Shown: positions 7,793 to 14,893, numbered from the stretch's first letter. The stretch: DNA of 23,752 nt from Ruminiclostridium sp. (GCA_003535195.1 DOHN01000100.1:1-23752); one strand, 5' to 3'. The notes: generated by a model not told the origin, from the letters alone. Made by a program: numbers and translations.

Positions 7793-8668
7793 TTAGGATT
7801 TAAGAGGGATGAGCAGCACCGAGGAATCTGCCAGGTGGGCGACATGGTTGCTGACGCTTCCCATTAAAAGCTCTTTTACAAAACCCCGGCCCCGGGTGCC
7901 CATGATGACGAGTGTTGCATTCAGTTCTTTTGCTGATTTCAGAATTTCAGCCGAAGGCGAGCCGTATTTGATCAGGATATCCACCGGTATAGCGGCTTTT
8001 TCCTGGATGCGTTTTTTTATATCGAACAAACGGTCGCTGTCAATGCTGTTAAATTCTCTTAACCGGCCGTCGGGCTGCGGACTGATGCGGGCTTTGTCCT
8101 GAATATGTAATAGGGTGACTTTTCGGACACCGGCAGCCGCCATCTCCAGGACATAATCCAAAGCTTTGGCCGCATTGTCCGAAAAATCAGTAGGAAAAAG
8201 GACATGGCTGTTAAAGTAAGGCTCTCCGGCATTCTCTGGATCAGCCGGCTCCTTGGAATTTGCTGACGGGCGAAGGAGCAGTACGGGTTTTTTGGCGGAA
8301 CGTATAACGCTGTGGGCAGTGCTGCCGAATAGTACTTCAATGGTCAGGGATTGCTTTTTTGCACCTGCCACAATAAGAGAATAGTCTTCTCCCAAAGCTA
8401 TTTCATTGATTTCGTTCGCCGTTGCGCCGAGCAGGATTCTTGATTCGGTTTTAAAACCTAATTCTTCAAGCTGTTCCTTCTGCTTCTGGAGGTTCTTTTC
8501 AACCACTGAGGTAAAATAGGAAAAGGAAATGTCGGTTGTTTCCTGGCCGGTCAGGCACCGAAGGAGAAGACATTCCCCGCTGCCCAATGTCCTTAGATTT
8601 CTAAGGCTGCTGGTAAAGGCATCTGAATCGGCGGACAAACCCGTGATAACAATAATTCGTTTGAACAT
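7793..8668 (-). CDS. Tandem-domain universal stress protein (UspA family)
   Basis: A 291-residue soluble protein built of two Usp domains, about 1-140 and 150-291. The second ends in the ATP-binding pattern G-x2-G-x9-G-S: Gly257, Gly260, Gly270, Ser271 within MGTRGRGFVKELLMGS. The first has the related stretch AGAKKQSLTIEVLFGS, where the second glycine is replaced by Lys, so nucleotide binding there may be lost or altered. Usp proteins are linked to survival under starvation and stress, and their direct partners are often unknown. The start at 8668 follows a strong GAGGAGGAG site. It converges on prfA and appears monocistronic. The 271-base region before it holds two hairpins. Confidence 0.9.
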   Translation of the reverse strand: MFKRIIVITGLSADSDAFTSSLRNLRTLGSGECLLLRCLTGQETTDISFSYFTSVVEKNLQKQKEQLEELGFKTESRILLGATANEINEIALGEDYSLIVAGAKKQSLTIEVLFGSTAHSVIRSAKKPVLLLRPSANSKEPADPENAGEPYFNSHVLFPTDFSDNAAKALDYVLEMAAAGVRKVTLLHIQDKARISPQPDGRLREFNSIDSDRLFDIKKRIQEKAAIPVDILIKYGSPSAEILKSAKELNATLVIMGTRGRGFVKELLMGSVSNHVAHLADSSVLLIPLKS

Positions 8669-8772
8669 AAAAGCTCCTCCTCTTTAGGTTCGGTAGGGAC
8701 GGGTGAATCATGCTTTTATTTTAAATTTACCCTTAATGACGCGTGCAAAACCATAAAAGCAGTTCTTTAAGA

Positions 8773-8794
8773 CGGCGGAGTAATAATTCCGCCG
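8773..8794. repeat. Short GC-rich inverted repeat upstream of usp
   Basis: CGGCGGA and TCCGCCG form a perfect 7-bp stem with an 8-base A/T loop. It lies about 105 bases upstream of the usp start codon. It has no T run on either side, so it is not a standard terminator. It could be a leader hairpin or a regulator site; the role is unknown. Confidence 0.5.
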
Positions 8795-8842
8795 GCATCT
8801 GGGTGAAAAGAGAAGGGGATTTCCACAGGTATTGCTGTTGAG

Positions 8843-8873
8843 GTAAAGGAGCGGTGTATATCCGCTCCTTTAC
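8843..8873. repeat. Perfect 12-bp inverted repeat downstream of the DUF3298 gene
   Basis: GTAAAGGAGCGG and CCGCTCCTTTAC flank a 7-base loop without any mismatch. It lies about 67 bases past the stop of the minus-strand DUF3298 gene. No proper T run follows on either strand. The octamer CCGCTCCT recurs at 8879-8886. It may be a transcript 3' end or processing hairpin. Confidence 0.6.
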
Positions 8874-8939
8874 GATTGCCGCTCCTGCCCTTAGGGTTTG
8901 GTCTGTTTTTTGAAGGGACAGGGCCCAAGCAAAAAGCTT

Positions 8940-9614
8940 TTAAAGTTTATATTTCAGGTTATCGCCAAATACTTGGTACGGGATGATGAAAACCTGGATT
9001 CCTTCGGAATAGGGCGCGATGGTATATAGGGGGTAATAGACCGCGAGCCCTTCTTCTGTCAGGTAAAAATTCTTTTCGTCATAATATTTTCTTATATTCT
9101 CATCCAGGTCATCAAAGAAGTTTACCATCCCGGTGATCTGCCTTCTGCGGGCCTCGGATTTAATATATTTGAGAATAACCGGCCGGTAATCATAGCCTTT
9201 TACAAAAAGGGCATCCATAGTAATCATGCTGCCTTTTTTCATATCCCAGGTATTGCCTCTTCTGGTTGTATTGCCGTGAGCTCCGCCAGTAAATTCGTAG
9301 ATGTCATAGTACAGGCTTATCAGGGGCTTATTGCAGTAAGTGGGTTCAAAAGCCTCTACGAATTCGAAATTATGGAAGGGGAAGTTTTGAGATATTGCAA
9401 GATTATATTGCTTTACGGCTGCCTGAAAAAGGTTTGTGGAGGCATAACGGTAATTCTTGCGGGCTTTCTGTCTGTAGTGCATATTAAAGCGCATGGCATT
9501 TTCGCCATACCCCTGTGCCAGGGAAGGATAATCAATTGTGATATCGACCATTAAAACCTTGTTATGATATAGTTTGTCTTTAATTGTTTGCTTTTTGATA
9601 AAATCGCACTTCAT
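8940..9614 (-). CDS. DUF4163/DUF3298-domain protein (RsiV/PdaC-like ectodomain fold)
   Basis: A 224-residue protein. The signature is in the middle: the segment ISLYYDIYEFTGGAHGNTTRRGNTWDMKKG, typical of the DUF3298 join (Y-x-F-T-G-G-A-H-G), preceded by a DUF4163-like part (ITIDYPSLAQ) and followed by FYLTEEGLAVYYPLYTIAPYSEGIQVFIIPY. In other proteins these domains form the lysozyme-binding ectodomain of the anti-sigma factor RsiV or the N-terminal part of deacetylases such as PdaC. Here no signal peptide or membrane segment is seen and no catalytic domain follows, so it would be a cytosolic stand-alone copy. The ATG at 9614 follows GAGGTGG at ideal spacing. It is divergent from the PadR gene. 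Function is unknown beyond the fold. Confidence 0.8.
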   Translation of the reverse strand: MKCDFIKKQTIKDKLYHNKVLMVDITIDYPSLAQGYGENAMRFNMHYRQKARKNYRYASTNLFQAAVKQYNLAISQNFPFHNFEFVEAFEPTYCNKPLISLYYDIYEFTGGAHGNTTRRGNTWDMKKGSMITMDALFVKGYDYRPVILKYIKSEARRRQITGMVNFFDDLDENIRKYYDEKNFYLTEEGLAVYYPLYTIAPYSEGIQVFIIPYQVFGDNLKYKL

Positions 9615-9703
9615 TCATACCACCTCACATTTATATTATTGAGACAGTACCGGTTCTGTGCCCGTCCGCGACCAAGTTTTCGGAACGATATGCTGAATAA
9701 TTG

Positions 9704-9732
9704 TTGACAACTATTACGTTTAGTGATATATT
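9704..9732 (+). promoter_or_regulatory. Strong promoter of padR-DUF2812
   Basis: TTGACA (9704-9709), 17 bases, TATATT (9727-9732), with TGA just before the -10 hexamer giving an extended -10. This is near consensus. Both arms of the inverted repeat at 9712-9752 overlap or flank it, as expected for a repressor-controlled promoter. Confidence 0.8.
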
Positions 9733-9752
9733 TCATTACAGTAAACGTAATA
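9712..9752. promoter_or_regulatory. Candidate PadR autoregulatory operator (11-bp dyad)
   Basis: TATTACGTTTA (9712-9722) and TAAACGTAATA (9742-9752) are perfect reverse complements separated by 19 bases. One arm lies in the -35/-10 spacer and the other over the transcription start. PadR-type regulators commonly repress their own operon by binding dyads in the promoter; that PadR is the ligand here is inference from position. Confidence 0.6.
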
Positions 9753-9771
9753 ACGGCAGGGGGCGGTTTGT

Positions 9772-10104
9772 ATGAGGGATAATATTAAAGGGGGTGCTTT
9801 GACGGAAACAACATTTTTTGTCCTGTTGGCTGTGTATAAACCTAATCATGGATATGGCATTATGCAGTTTATTGAGAAGGAAACCAATGGACGGGTTGTT
9901 TTGGGTGCAGGCACTTTATATGGGGCTATCAATGCATTGGCAAAGAAAAAATGGATTGCCCCTTTTGATAATGAAGCTGATAACAATAAAAAAGAATATA
10001 TTATAACCGATGCCGGAAAACAGAAAGCGAGAGAAGAATTGAAGCGTATGGGCGAAGTTTATAAACTGGCCTCAGCTATTATTAGAGGGGAGAGAAATCA
10101 ATGA
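9772..10104 (+). CDS. PadR-family transcriptional regulator
   Basis: A 110-residue one-domain winged-helix repressor of the short PadR-s1 type. It shows the standard family line: GALTETTFFVLLAV, then HGYGIMQFIEKETNGRV, LGAGTLYGAINALAKKKWI (recognition helix and wing), and KKEYIITDAGKQKAREE. It lacks the long C-terminal dimerisation domain of PadR-s2, having instead one final helix. Its stop codon overlaps the start of the DUF2812 gene by four bases (ATGA), so the pair is one operon. The promoter at 9704-9732 is overlaid by an 11-bp dyad, so self-repression is likely. The effector is unknown; PadR proteins often respond to phenolics, drugs or envelope stress. Confidence 0.93.
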   Translation: MRDNIKGGALTETTFFVLLAVYKPNHGYGIMQFIEKETNGRVVLGAGTLYGAINALAKKKWIAPFDNEADNNKKEYIITDAGKQKAREELKRMGEVYKLASAIIRGERNQ

Positions 10105-10730
10105 GCAAAACAGTATGTCGTTACTTTTTCGATTTCCTGGATGGACAGGAAAAATGGTTGAACAACATGGCTGAACATGGTTATCGGCTAAAGAAATGTG
10201 GGAGAATGACTTATATTTTTGACGAGTGCAGACCAAGCGAATATGAATATACCGTAGAGTTCGTTGGGGATAAATCCTATTCCAAAGCACAGGATTATTG
10301 CAGATATCTTGAAGGCATGGGTTTTCGCACTTTTACTAAAAACATCAACCTCAATTTTTCTTATGGGAAAGTAAGGTGGCGGCCATATGCAAAAGGTATG
10401 GGGCAGATTGCGACCTCTCCCGGCGGTTTTAACAAAGAGCTTTTAATTTTAGAAAAAAAGAGGGATGGAGCGCCATTTGAATTACATACAGATGTGCGGG
10501 ATAAACTGGACACCTGCAAGACTGTCAGGCGGGCCTATGGTTGGGCAGTTCTTCTGATGTTCGGTTTAATTGCTATGACATTCATTTCTGGTGTATCTTC
10601 AATGTCCGTGCCTATGACATGGGTGATCAGGGCTGTTATATTGATCTTTGGCGTTCTGTTCGTTATCCCCATGGCGAAATACTCGTCACTGATTAACCAG
10701 TTAAAAGAAGAGAGTAAAATTTTTGAATAG
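10101..10730 (+). CDS. DUF2812-domain membrane protein
   Basis: A 209-residue protein. Its N-terminal part matches DUF2812: FFDFLDGQEKWLNNMAEHGYRLKKCG (W-L-N-x-M-A-x-x-G-x-x-L), a middle strand-rich part with YEYTVEFVGDKS, and GMGFRTF. The C-terminal third has two membrane helices, about 141-163 and 173-195, with a short outside loop. DUF2812 genes are often found directly after PadR regulators in Firmicutes, and the pair resembles an envelope-stress or antimicrobial-response unit, but no function is proven. It starts inside the padR stop codon and shares its promoter. The tail (SSLINQLKEESKIFE) is charged and probably cytosolic. Confidence 0.85.
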   Translation: MSKTVCRYFFDFLDGQEKWLNNMAEHGYRLKKCGRMTYIFDECRPSEYEYTVEFVGDKSYSKAQDYCRYLEGMGFRTFTKNINLNFSYGKVRWRPYAKGMGQIATSPGGFNKELLILEKKRDGAPFELHTDVRDKLDTCKTVRRAYGWAVLLMFGLIAMTFISGVSSMSVPMTWVIRAVILIFGVLFVIPMAKYSSLINQLKEESKIFE

Positions 10731-10760
10731 ACAATGCAGCAGTTATCTTTAAATAGCGCT

Positions 10761-11246
10761 TCACGGAGACTGTTCCTTTGAGTCAGGCCAGGATTTAAAA
10801 GGCTCATGGATGAGGTTGGAGTTATAATACCGGGGATCCCCGGTGACTTCCTCGCCCAGCCAGCCGGGTTTCGGGAAAGCCTGATCCGGAGACAAAAGCT
10901 CAATTTCCGCAAGGACAAGCCCCTCATTTTCACCGAGGAATTCGTCTATCTCCCAGGTCATTCCGCCATGGAAAACGGTATAGCGAATTTTTTCAATGAG
11001 CGGTTTTTCACACAGCTTCAGCATTTCCTGGCCGTCGGAAAAAGGTATAGGGTACTCAAATTCCTGACGCACAGCACCTTTAGAGGTGCCTTTCACCGTC
11101 AGAAACGCTTTTTCTCCCGCTATTCTCACCCTGACGACGCAGGCGCCGCCGCTTTCTAAATAGCCCTGGCGATACAAGATTTTTGAGGAGTTCTTTTTAT
11201 AGCCGTCATCTTTTATGAGAAATTTTCGCTCAATTTCCAGAGCCAT
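10761..11246 (-). CDS. CYTH-domain protein (triphosphate tunnel metalloenzyme)
   Basis: A 161-residue single-domain protein. The hallmark E-x-E-x-K is at Glu4, Glu6, Lys8 in LEIERKFLI. Further tunnel residues are visible: RVRIAGEKAFLTVKG (Arg and Lys pairs), IEKIRYTV, WEIDEF and LAEIELLSPDQ with the acidic metal ligands. Members act on triphosphate substrates as inorganic triphosphatases, thiamine triphosphatases or class IV adenylate cyclases; the small bacterial form is most often an inorganic triphosphatase. The ATG at 11246 follows AAGGAG, which lies in the 3' end of the TVP38 gene; the gap between the two genes is one base, so they are co-transcribed. The final residues (WPDSKEQSP) are low-complexity and hydrophilic. 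Confidence 0.9.
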   Translation of the reverse strand: MALEIERKFLIKDDGYKKNSSKILYRQGYLESGGACVVRVRIAGEKAFLTVKGTSKGAVRQEFEYPIPFSDGQEMLKLCEKPLIEKIRYTVFHGGMTWEIDEFLGENEGLVLAEIELLSPDQAFPKPGWLGEEVTGDPRYYNSNLIHEPFKSWPDSKEQSP

Positions 11247-11247
11247 G

Positions 11248-11937
11248 CTAGGACTCCTTATGATTTTTCAAAAATTTGTTTTTTAAGAGAAAGCCCAGAC
11301 TAATCAGCACCAGGAATGCCGCACCGATGATAATGAGGGATTTATAATCCCGCTCATAAATGGCTGCGCCGCCGCTGGCTTTTATAAATATGTCCGGTAT
11401 CCTGCTTAAGAGAAATACCGCCAGAAACCGGGAAGGCTTGACGGGAGTCAGGCCGCCCACATAAATCAGCACATCCTTGGGAATGGCCGGTATGAGGCAG
11501 AGTATCAAAATGCCAAAGGTGCCTTTTACCGAGTTGATCAGCTCGCTGGTTTTAATGATCAGCTTTTCGCTGACAAATTTTTTCACAATTTCTGCGCCGA
11601 AAAATTTGGCAATACCAAAGGCAATCAGGGCTCCGAGAAGCTCTCCAACATAGGCCAGAATAAATCCCAGAGGCATTCCGTATATAAATCCGGCAGAAAT
11701 ATGAAATAAATCGCCGGGAATAATGGCAATAATGACTTGAAGAATTTCGAAAAATATAAATACTGCAAAGCCAAGGGCGCCAAAAGAATGAATATAATCC
11801 TTGAAATTTTCCTTATCCGATACAAGGTCCATAATTTGAGGATAAAATTTAATTAAGAAGATGACAGCGATTAATGCCAGAAGGGCAATTCCTATCAGCT
11901 TCAGTACAAAACTCCGGGTAAAGATTTTTTTATCCAT
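11248..11937 (-). CDS. TVP38/TMEM64-family (VTT domain) membrane protein
   Basis: A 229-residue integral membrane protein of the DedA-related VTT/SNARE-associated group. It has an N-terminal membrane helix (about 12-30), then the core domain with the re-entrant-loop signature: IIAIIPGDLFHISAGFIYGMPLGF, followed by GELLGALIAFGIAKFFG. Later parts show LCLIPAIPKDVLIYVGGLTPVKPSRFL, with the conserved prolines, and a final membrane helix and basic tail. The DedA/VTT superfamily includes lipid scramblases and undecaprenyl-phosphate or phosphatidylethanolamine transporters, so a role in envelope lipid traffic is possible. It is the first gene of a two-gene unit with the CYTH protein. A candidate promoter lies at 11978-12006 on the same strand. 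Confidence 0.9.
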   Translation of the reverse strand: MDKKIFTRSFVLKLIGIALLALIAVIFLIKFYPQIMDLVSDKENFKDYIHSFGALGFAVFIFFEILQVIIAIIPGDLFHISAGFIYGMPLGFILAYVGELLGALIAFGIAKFFGAEIVKKFVSEKLIIKTSELINSVKGTFGILILCLIPAIPKDVLIYVGGLTPVKPSRFLAVFLLSRIPDIFIKASGGAAIYERDYKSLIIIGAAFLVLISLGFLLKNKFLKNHKES

Positions 11938-11977
11938 AGATCCTGCCTTTCAATAGTCTTCAAGCTAAACACTAATT

Positions 11978-12006
11978 ATTATAATGGCTTCGGCATAAAA
12001 AGTCAT
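11978..12006 (-). promoter_or_regulatory. Candidate promoter of the TVP38-CYTH unit
   Basis: On the minus strand, ATGACT (complement of 12001-12006), 17 bases, then a perfect TATAAT (complement of 11978-11983). The -35 matches only four of six consensus bases. It points at the TVP38 start at 11937, giving a leader of about 35 bases. Confidence 0.5.
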
Positions 12007-12159
12007 TACTCAGGCTTTTATTTAAAGTAAAATTAATTTAACCGATGATTAAACTTGCAAAACCCGACCCTAATTAGATAGTATGAGTGGGACCGGTGAT
12101 TATATACAAATAATAAAGGGCAAACAAATAATTATATATGTAAATAGAGGTTTAGAAAT

Positions 12160-13947
12160 ATGAAGGAGAAAGAGTTTAAAGAACGGCTCGAAAAAGCAAA
12201 GAGGGAAGAAAGCCGCCTGGCGGAGTTAGATGGCCGGTATATCAATTACAGGCTGCTGGTTTTCTTGGCAGGAATTCTAGCGGCAGGCTTGCTTTTATAC
12301 AATAAACAGCAGGGATTTGCCGTAGGCGCCGCCATCGGCTTTATTTCCCTGTTTATAGCCATAATGCTCCGTCATGGCGGCATCCGGAAAAAACTTCTGC
12401 GCTGCCGGACTGTAAAGGGCATTTATGAGGATTTTCTTAAAAGGATCAGCGGGGAATGGACAGGTTTTTCCGATAACGGAGCCGAGTTTTTAAAGCAGGG
12501 GCACCCCTATGGTGCCGATCTGAATATTTTTGGTGAAAAATCGCTATTCCAGCTGCTGAATCTTTCTCATACCTTTCAGGGCCGGACCAGGCTTGCACAG
12601 CTTTTAGCCCGGCCCGACCTCAATGGGGAGAGTATCATAAAGCGGCAGGAGGCTGTAAAAGAGCTCTCGAACAAGCTGGATTTTATAGAGGAATTAACGG
12701 TGCGGGGTGCATTGGCGAAAAAAACTGCCAAAGATCCTGAAGACCTTTTGAATGCCATCAGGAGCAAGGAAAAGGTGCCGGCGGTTTTAAAGAGCCCGGT
12801 ACTGCTGTTTGGGCTTCCGGCGCTGACCATTCTTTCAGCGGTTTTTGCCGGAAGAGGTTTTCCATGGCTGTATTTTACCCTGCTTTCGGGCATTATCCTG
12901 CAGCTGGCGCTGTTTGCCTGGAGCTATAAAGCTGTTTTTCCGCATTTGAAGCCGGTCCATCAATACAAAAACGAGCTGGAGACCTATCAGAAGCTCCTTG
13001 AGCTCATAGAAAAGGAGAGCTTTCAAAGTGAATTACTGAACGAGCTTTCAGGCAGGCTCACCGGAAAAGGGATGCCGGCTTCTGCCCGGGTAGGGCGTCT
13101 GGCGGCGATCTCGGATTTTATAGATTTTAAATACAGCCCTTTGATTTACTTTATTTTAAACGCTTTTCTCTTATGGGATATGCAATTATATCGCCTGCTG
13201 CTTCACTGGAAGAAGGAAAATGCAGGGCTTGTCGGCCTCTGGCTTGACGCACTGGGGGAATTTGAAGCCCTTGCCGGCTTATCGGTTATGGGGATGATTT
13301 CACCGGTTTCTTCCTATCCCGTATTGGCGCCGGGAAAGCCGGAATTCAGCGCCAAAAGCTTATCTCATCCATTCATTCCTTATCCGGAACGAATCGCCAA
13401 TGATATTTCCATCAATGGCACCGGTATTATAACGGGCTCGAACATGTCGGGGAAGACGACGCTTTTGCGGACAGTGGGCATCAATCTGGTGCTGGCCTAT
13501 GCGGGCGCTCCCGTGTGCGCCGAATACATGCGGGCTGGCTTGATGCAGGTCTATACATCCATGCGCAACCAGGATGATTTAAACCAAGGCATTTCCACCT
13601 TCTATGCCGAGCTTTTAAGAATCAAGCAGATCGTTGATTATTCAAGGCAGGCAAAAAATATGATTTTCCTCATTGACGAGATATTTAAAGGCACCAATTC
13701 AAAAGATCGGATCGACGGCGCAAAGATTGTGCTCAGGAATCTTAACAAGCCTTTTGCCATCGGGCTCATTTCCACCCATGACTATGAGCTCTGTGATCTG
13801 GAAGGGGAGGACCCGGCCAGATTTTCAAATGCCCATTTTACCGAGAACTATGCCAATAATCAGATCCATTTCGACTATAAGCTTCATGCCGGCAGGTGCA
13901 GGACCTCTAACGCAAGATTTCTGATGAGAATGGTCGGGCTGGATTAG
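12160..13947 (+). CDS. Membrane-anchored MutS-family ATPase
   Basis: A 595-residue protein with the MutS C-terminal ATPase: Walker A GSNMSGKTT (426-434), the MutS-specific GISTFYAELLRIKQI, Walker B FLIDE (503-507) followed by IFKGTNSKDR, and the H-loop ISTHDYEL. The middle helical part resembles the MutS clamp/lever region (FQGRTRLAQLLARPDLNGESI). It has no mismatch-recognition domain with the F-x-E motif. Instead there are two membrane segments near 31-70 and two near 213-257. This fits the small MutS-like family of Firmicutes and Bacteroidetes annotated loosely as mismatch repair, but the membrane anchor and missing sensor domain argue against a classical repair role. Its function is unknown. 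The ribosome binding site is AGAGGT. It is divergent from the TVP38 gene and is followed 72 bases later by the superoxide dismutase gene. Confidence 0.85.
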   Translation: MKEKEFKERLEKAKREESRLAELDGRYINYRLLVFLAGILAAGLLLYNKQQGFAVGAAIGFISLFIAIMLRHGGIRKKLLRCRTVKGIYEDFLKRISGEWTGFSDNGAEFLKQGHPYGADLNIFGEKSLFQLLNLSHTFQGRTRLAQLLARPDLNGESIIKRQEAVKELSNKLDFIEELTVRGALAKKTAKDPEDLLNAIRSKEKVPAVLKSPVLLFGLPALTILSAVFAGRGFPWLYFTLLSGIILQLALFAWSYKAVFPHLKPVHQYKNELETYQKLLELIEKESFQSELLNELSGRLTGKGMPASARVGRLAAISDFIDFKYSPLIYFILNAFLLWDMQLYRLLLHWKKENAGLVGLWLDALGEFEALAGLSVMGMISPVSSYPVLAPGKPEFSAKSLSHPFIPYPERIANDISINGTGIITGSNMSGKTTLLRTVGINLVLAYAGAPVCAEYMRAGLMQVYTSMRNQDDLNQGISTFYAELLRIKQIVDYSRQAKNMIFLIDEIFKGTNSKDRIDGAKIVLRNLNKPFAIGLISTHDYELCDLEGEDPARFSNAHFTENYANNQIHFDYKLHAGRCRTSNARFLMRMVGLD

Positions 13948-14019
13948 GGGCGGTAAGTTGTCCGATTACTCGGCTCGGGCATAGGATGTAGCAGTATTAT
14001 TAACTGGCAGTGAAAAACA

Positions 14020-14535
14020 ATGATGAAATTAAAAAACTCCAATTTTTTTTCCAATCTTATTCTTTCCCGAGCACCTTCTGCAAAAGCCGAGATGATGGGC
14101 GGTCCCTTAGCCCCCAAAATAAACGGTACAGTCAGCTTCTATGCTGCTCATAACGGCACATTGGTCGTTGCCGAAATTTATAATCTCCCGCAGATAACAT
14201 CAGGGACTGAAAAAACGCCGCCCATAGGTCCTTTCGGATTTCATATCCACGAAGGAAGCACCTGTGATGTGGGAAGTTCGGAAGATCCATTCCAGTCGGC
14301 CATGGGCCACTATAATCCCACCGGCCAGCCCCACCCCCTCCATGCGGGAGACATGCCCGTACTGTTCTCCAACAGCAATGGCTATGCTTTTTTGGCCTTC
14401 TTTACCGACAGGTTCACACCTAGGCAGGTACTGAACAAGACTGTTATTATCCATCAGAGTCCTGACGACTTCAGGACCCAGCCTGCGGGAAGCGCCGGCA
14501 AAAGACTGGCCTGCGGCCTTATCCGGTCCATCTGA
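14020..14535 (+). CDS. Cu/Zn-type superoxide dismutase family protein
   Basis: A 171-residue protein with the Cu/Zn SOD fold. All ligands expected by motif are present: His75 and His77 (FGFHIHEG), bridging His97 (GHYNP), His105 and His108 with Asp111 (HPLHAGDMP), and His145 (VIIHQSPDDF). The disulfide pair would be Cys82 and Cys165, and the channel arginine is Arg162 in AGKRLACGLI. It should therefore be catalytically competent if it is given copper and zinc. There is no signal peptide or lipobox, unlike most bacterial Cu/Zn SODs, which are exported; the N-terminal 27 residues are hydrophilic. The ATG (14020, or the next one at 14023) has no clear Shine-Dalgarno sequence. A strong terminator follows 11 bases after the stop codon. 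It may be read through from the MutS-like gene. Confidence 0.9.
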   Translation: MMKLKNSNFFSNLILSRAPSAKAEMMGGPLAPKINGTVSFYAAHNGTLVVAEIYNLPQITSGTEKTPPIGPFGFHIHEGSTCDVGSSEDPFQSAMGHYNPTGQPHPLHAGDMPVLFSNSNGYAFLAFFTDRFTPRQVLNKTVIIHQSPDDFRTQPAGSAGKRLACGLIRSI

Positions 14536-14546
14536 CCCAATATTTT

Positions 14547-14584
14547 AAAAAGGTGACGGAGAAAATCGCTTCCGTCACCTTTTT
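14547..14584. terminator. Strong rho-independent terminator after the SOD gene
   Basis: A perfect 14-bp stem (A-rich start, GGTGACGGA pairing with TCCGTCACC), a 10-base loop and T-run; the A-run on the left makes it able to act in both directions. It ends the SOD transcript and could also end minus-strand transcription through the gene remnant at 14634-14791. Confidence 0.85.
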
Positions 14585-14633
14585 GGTTTATATGCTCATA
14601 TGTTTTTGCCCATGGCACAAAAGTAAATAAACT

Positions 14634-14791
14634 TTATAATGCCAGCTTGTAAATCTTCAATACATCTTCGCAGCCCAGCTTTACAAAGTTACCCAGATCG
14701 TGTTCAAAAGGCTGTTATGGGCAATGGGCGGCCCACATGAATCATAATCGTTGGGGTTTTTAAATGCCTCGGTAATCGAGTAATAGACCAC
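14634..14791 (-). pseudogene. Decayed C-terminal gene fragment with a frameshift
   Basis: Read on the minus strand, one frame gives a protein-like stretch beginning VVYYSITEAFKNPNDYDSC and continuing GPPIAHNSL, preceded directly by a stop codon. A second frame then gives FEHDLGNFVKLGCEDVLKIY and KLAL before a stop at 14634-14636. Adding one T in the CTTTT run near 14705 would join the two into one reading frame. The residue mix is natural and unlike random translation, so this looks like the tail of a former gene broken by a one-base deletion and a 5' truncation. I do not recognise the family. Confidence 0.45.
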
Positions 14792-14871
14792 CTATATTTT
14801 ATACTATTTTGAACAGACATCAAACAATTACCGGATGATGCTAGCTCTGACCAAAAAAAGGTCCGAATAAA

Positions 14872-14893
14872 ACTTTAAAAGTACTTTAAAAGT
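14872..14893. repeat. Tandem 11-bp palindromic repeat upstream of the lacI-type promoter
   Basis: ACTTTAAAAGT occurs twice in direct succession (14872-14882 and 14883-14893). Each unit is also a palindrome around its central base. The 11-base period places both on the same face of the helix, 15 bases before the -35 hexamer. The start ACTTTAA is shared with the arms of the operator at 14949-14982. It could be an accessory regulator site. Confidence 0.5.
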
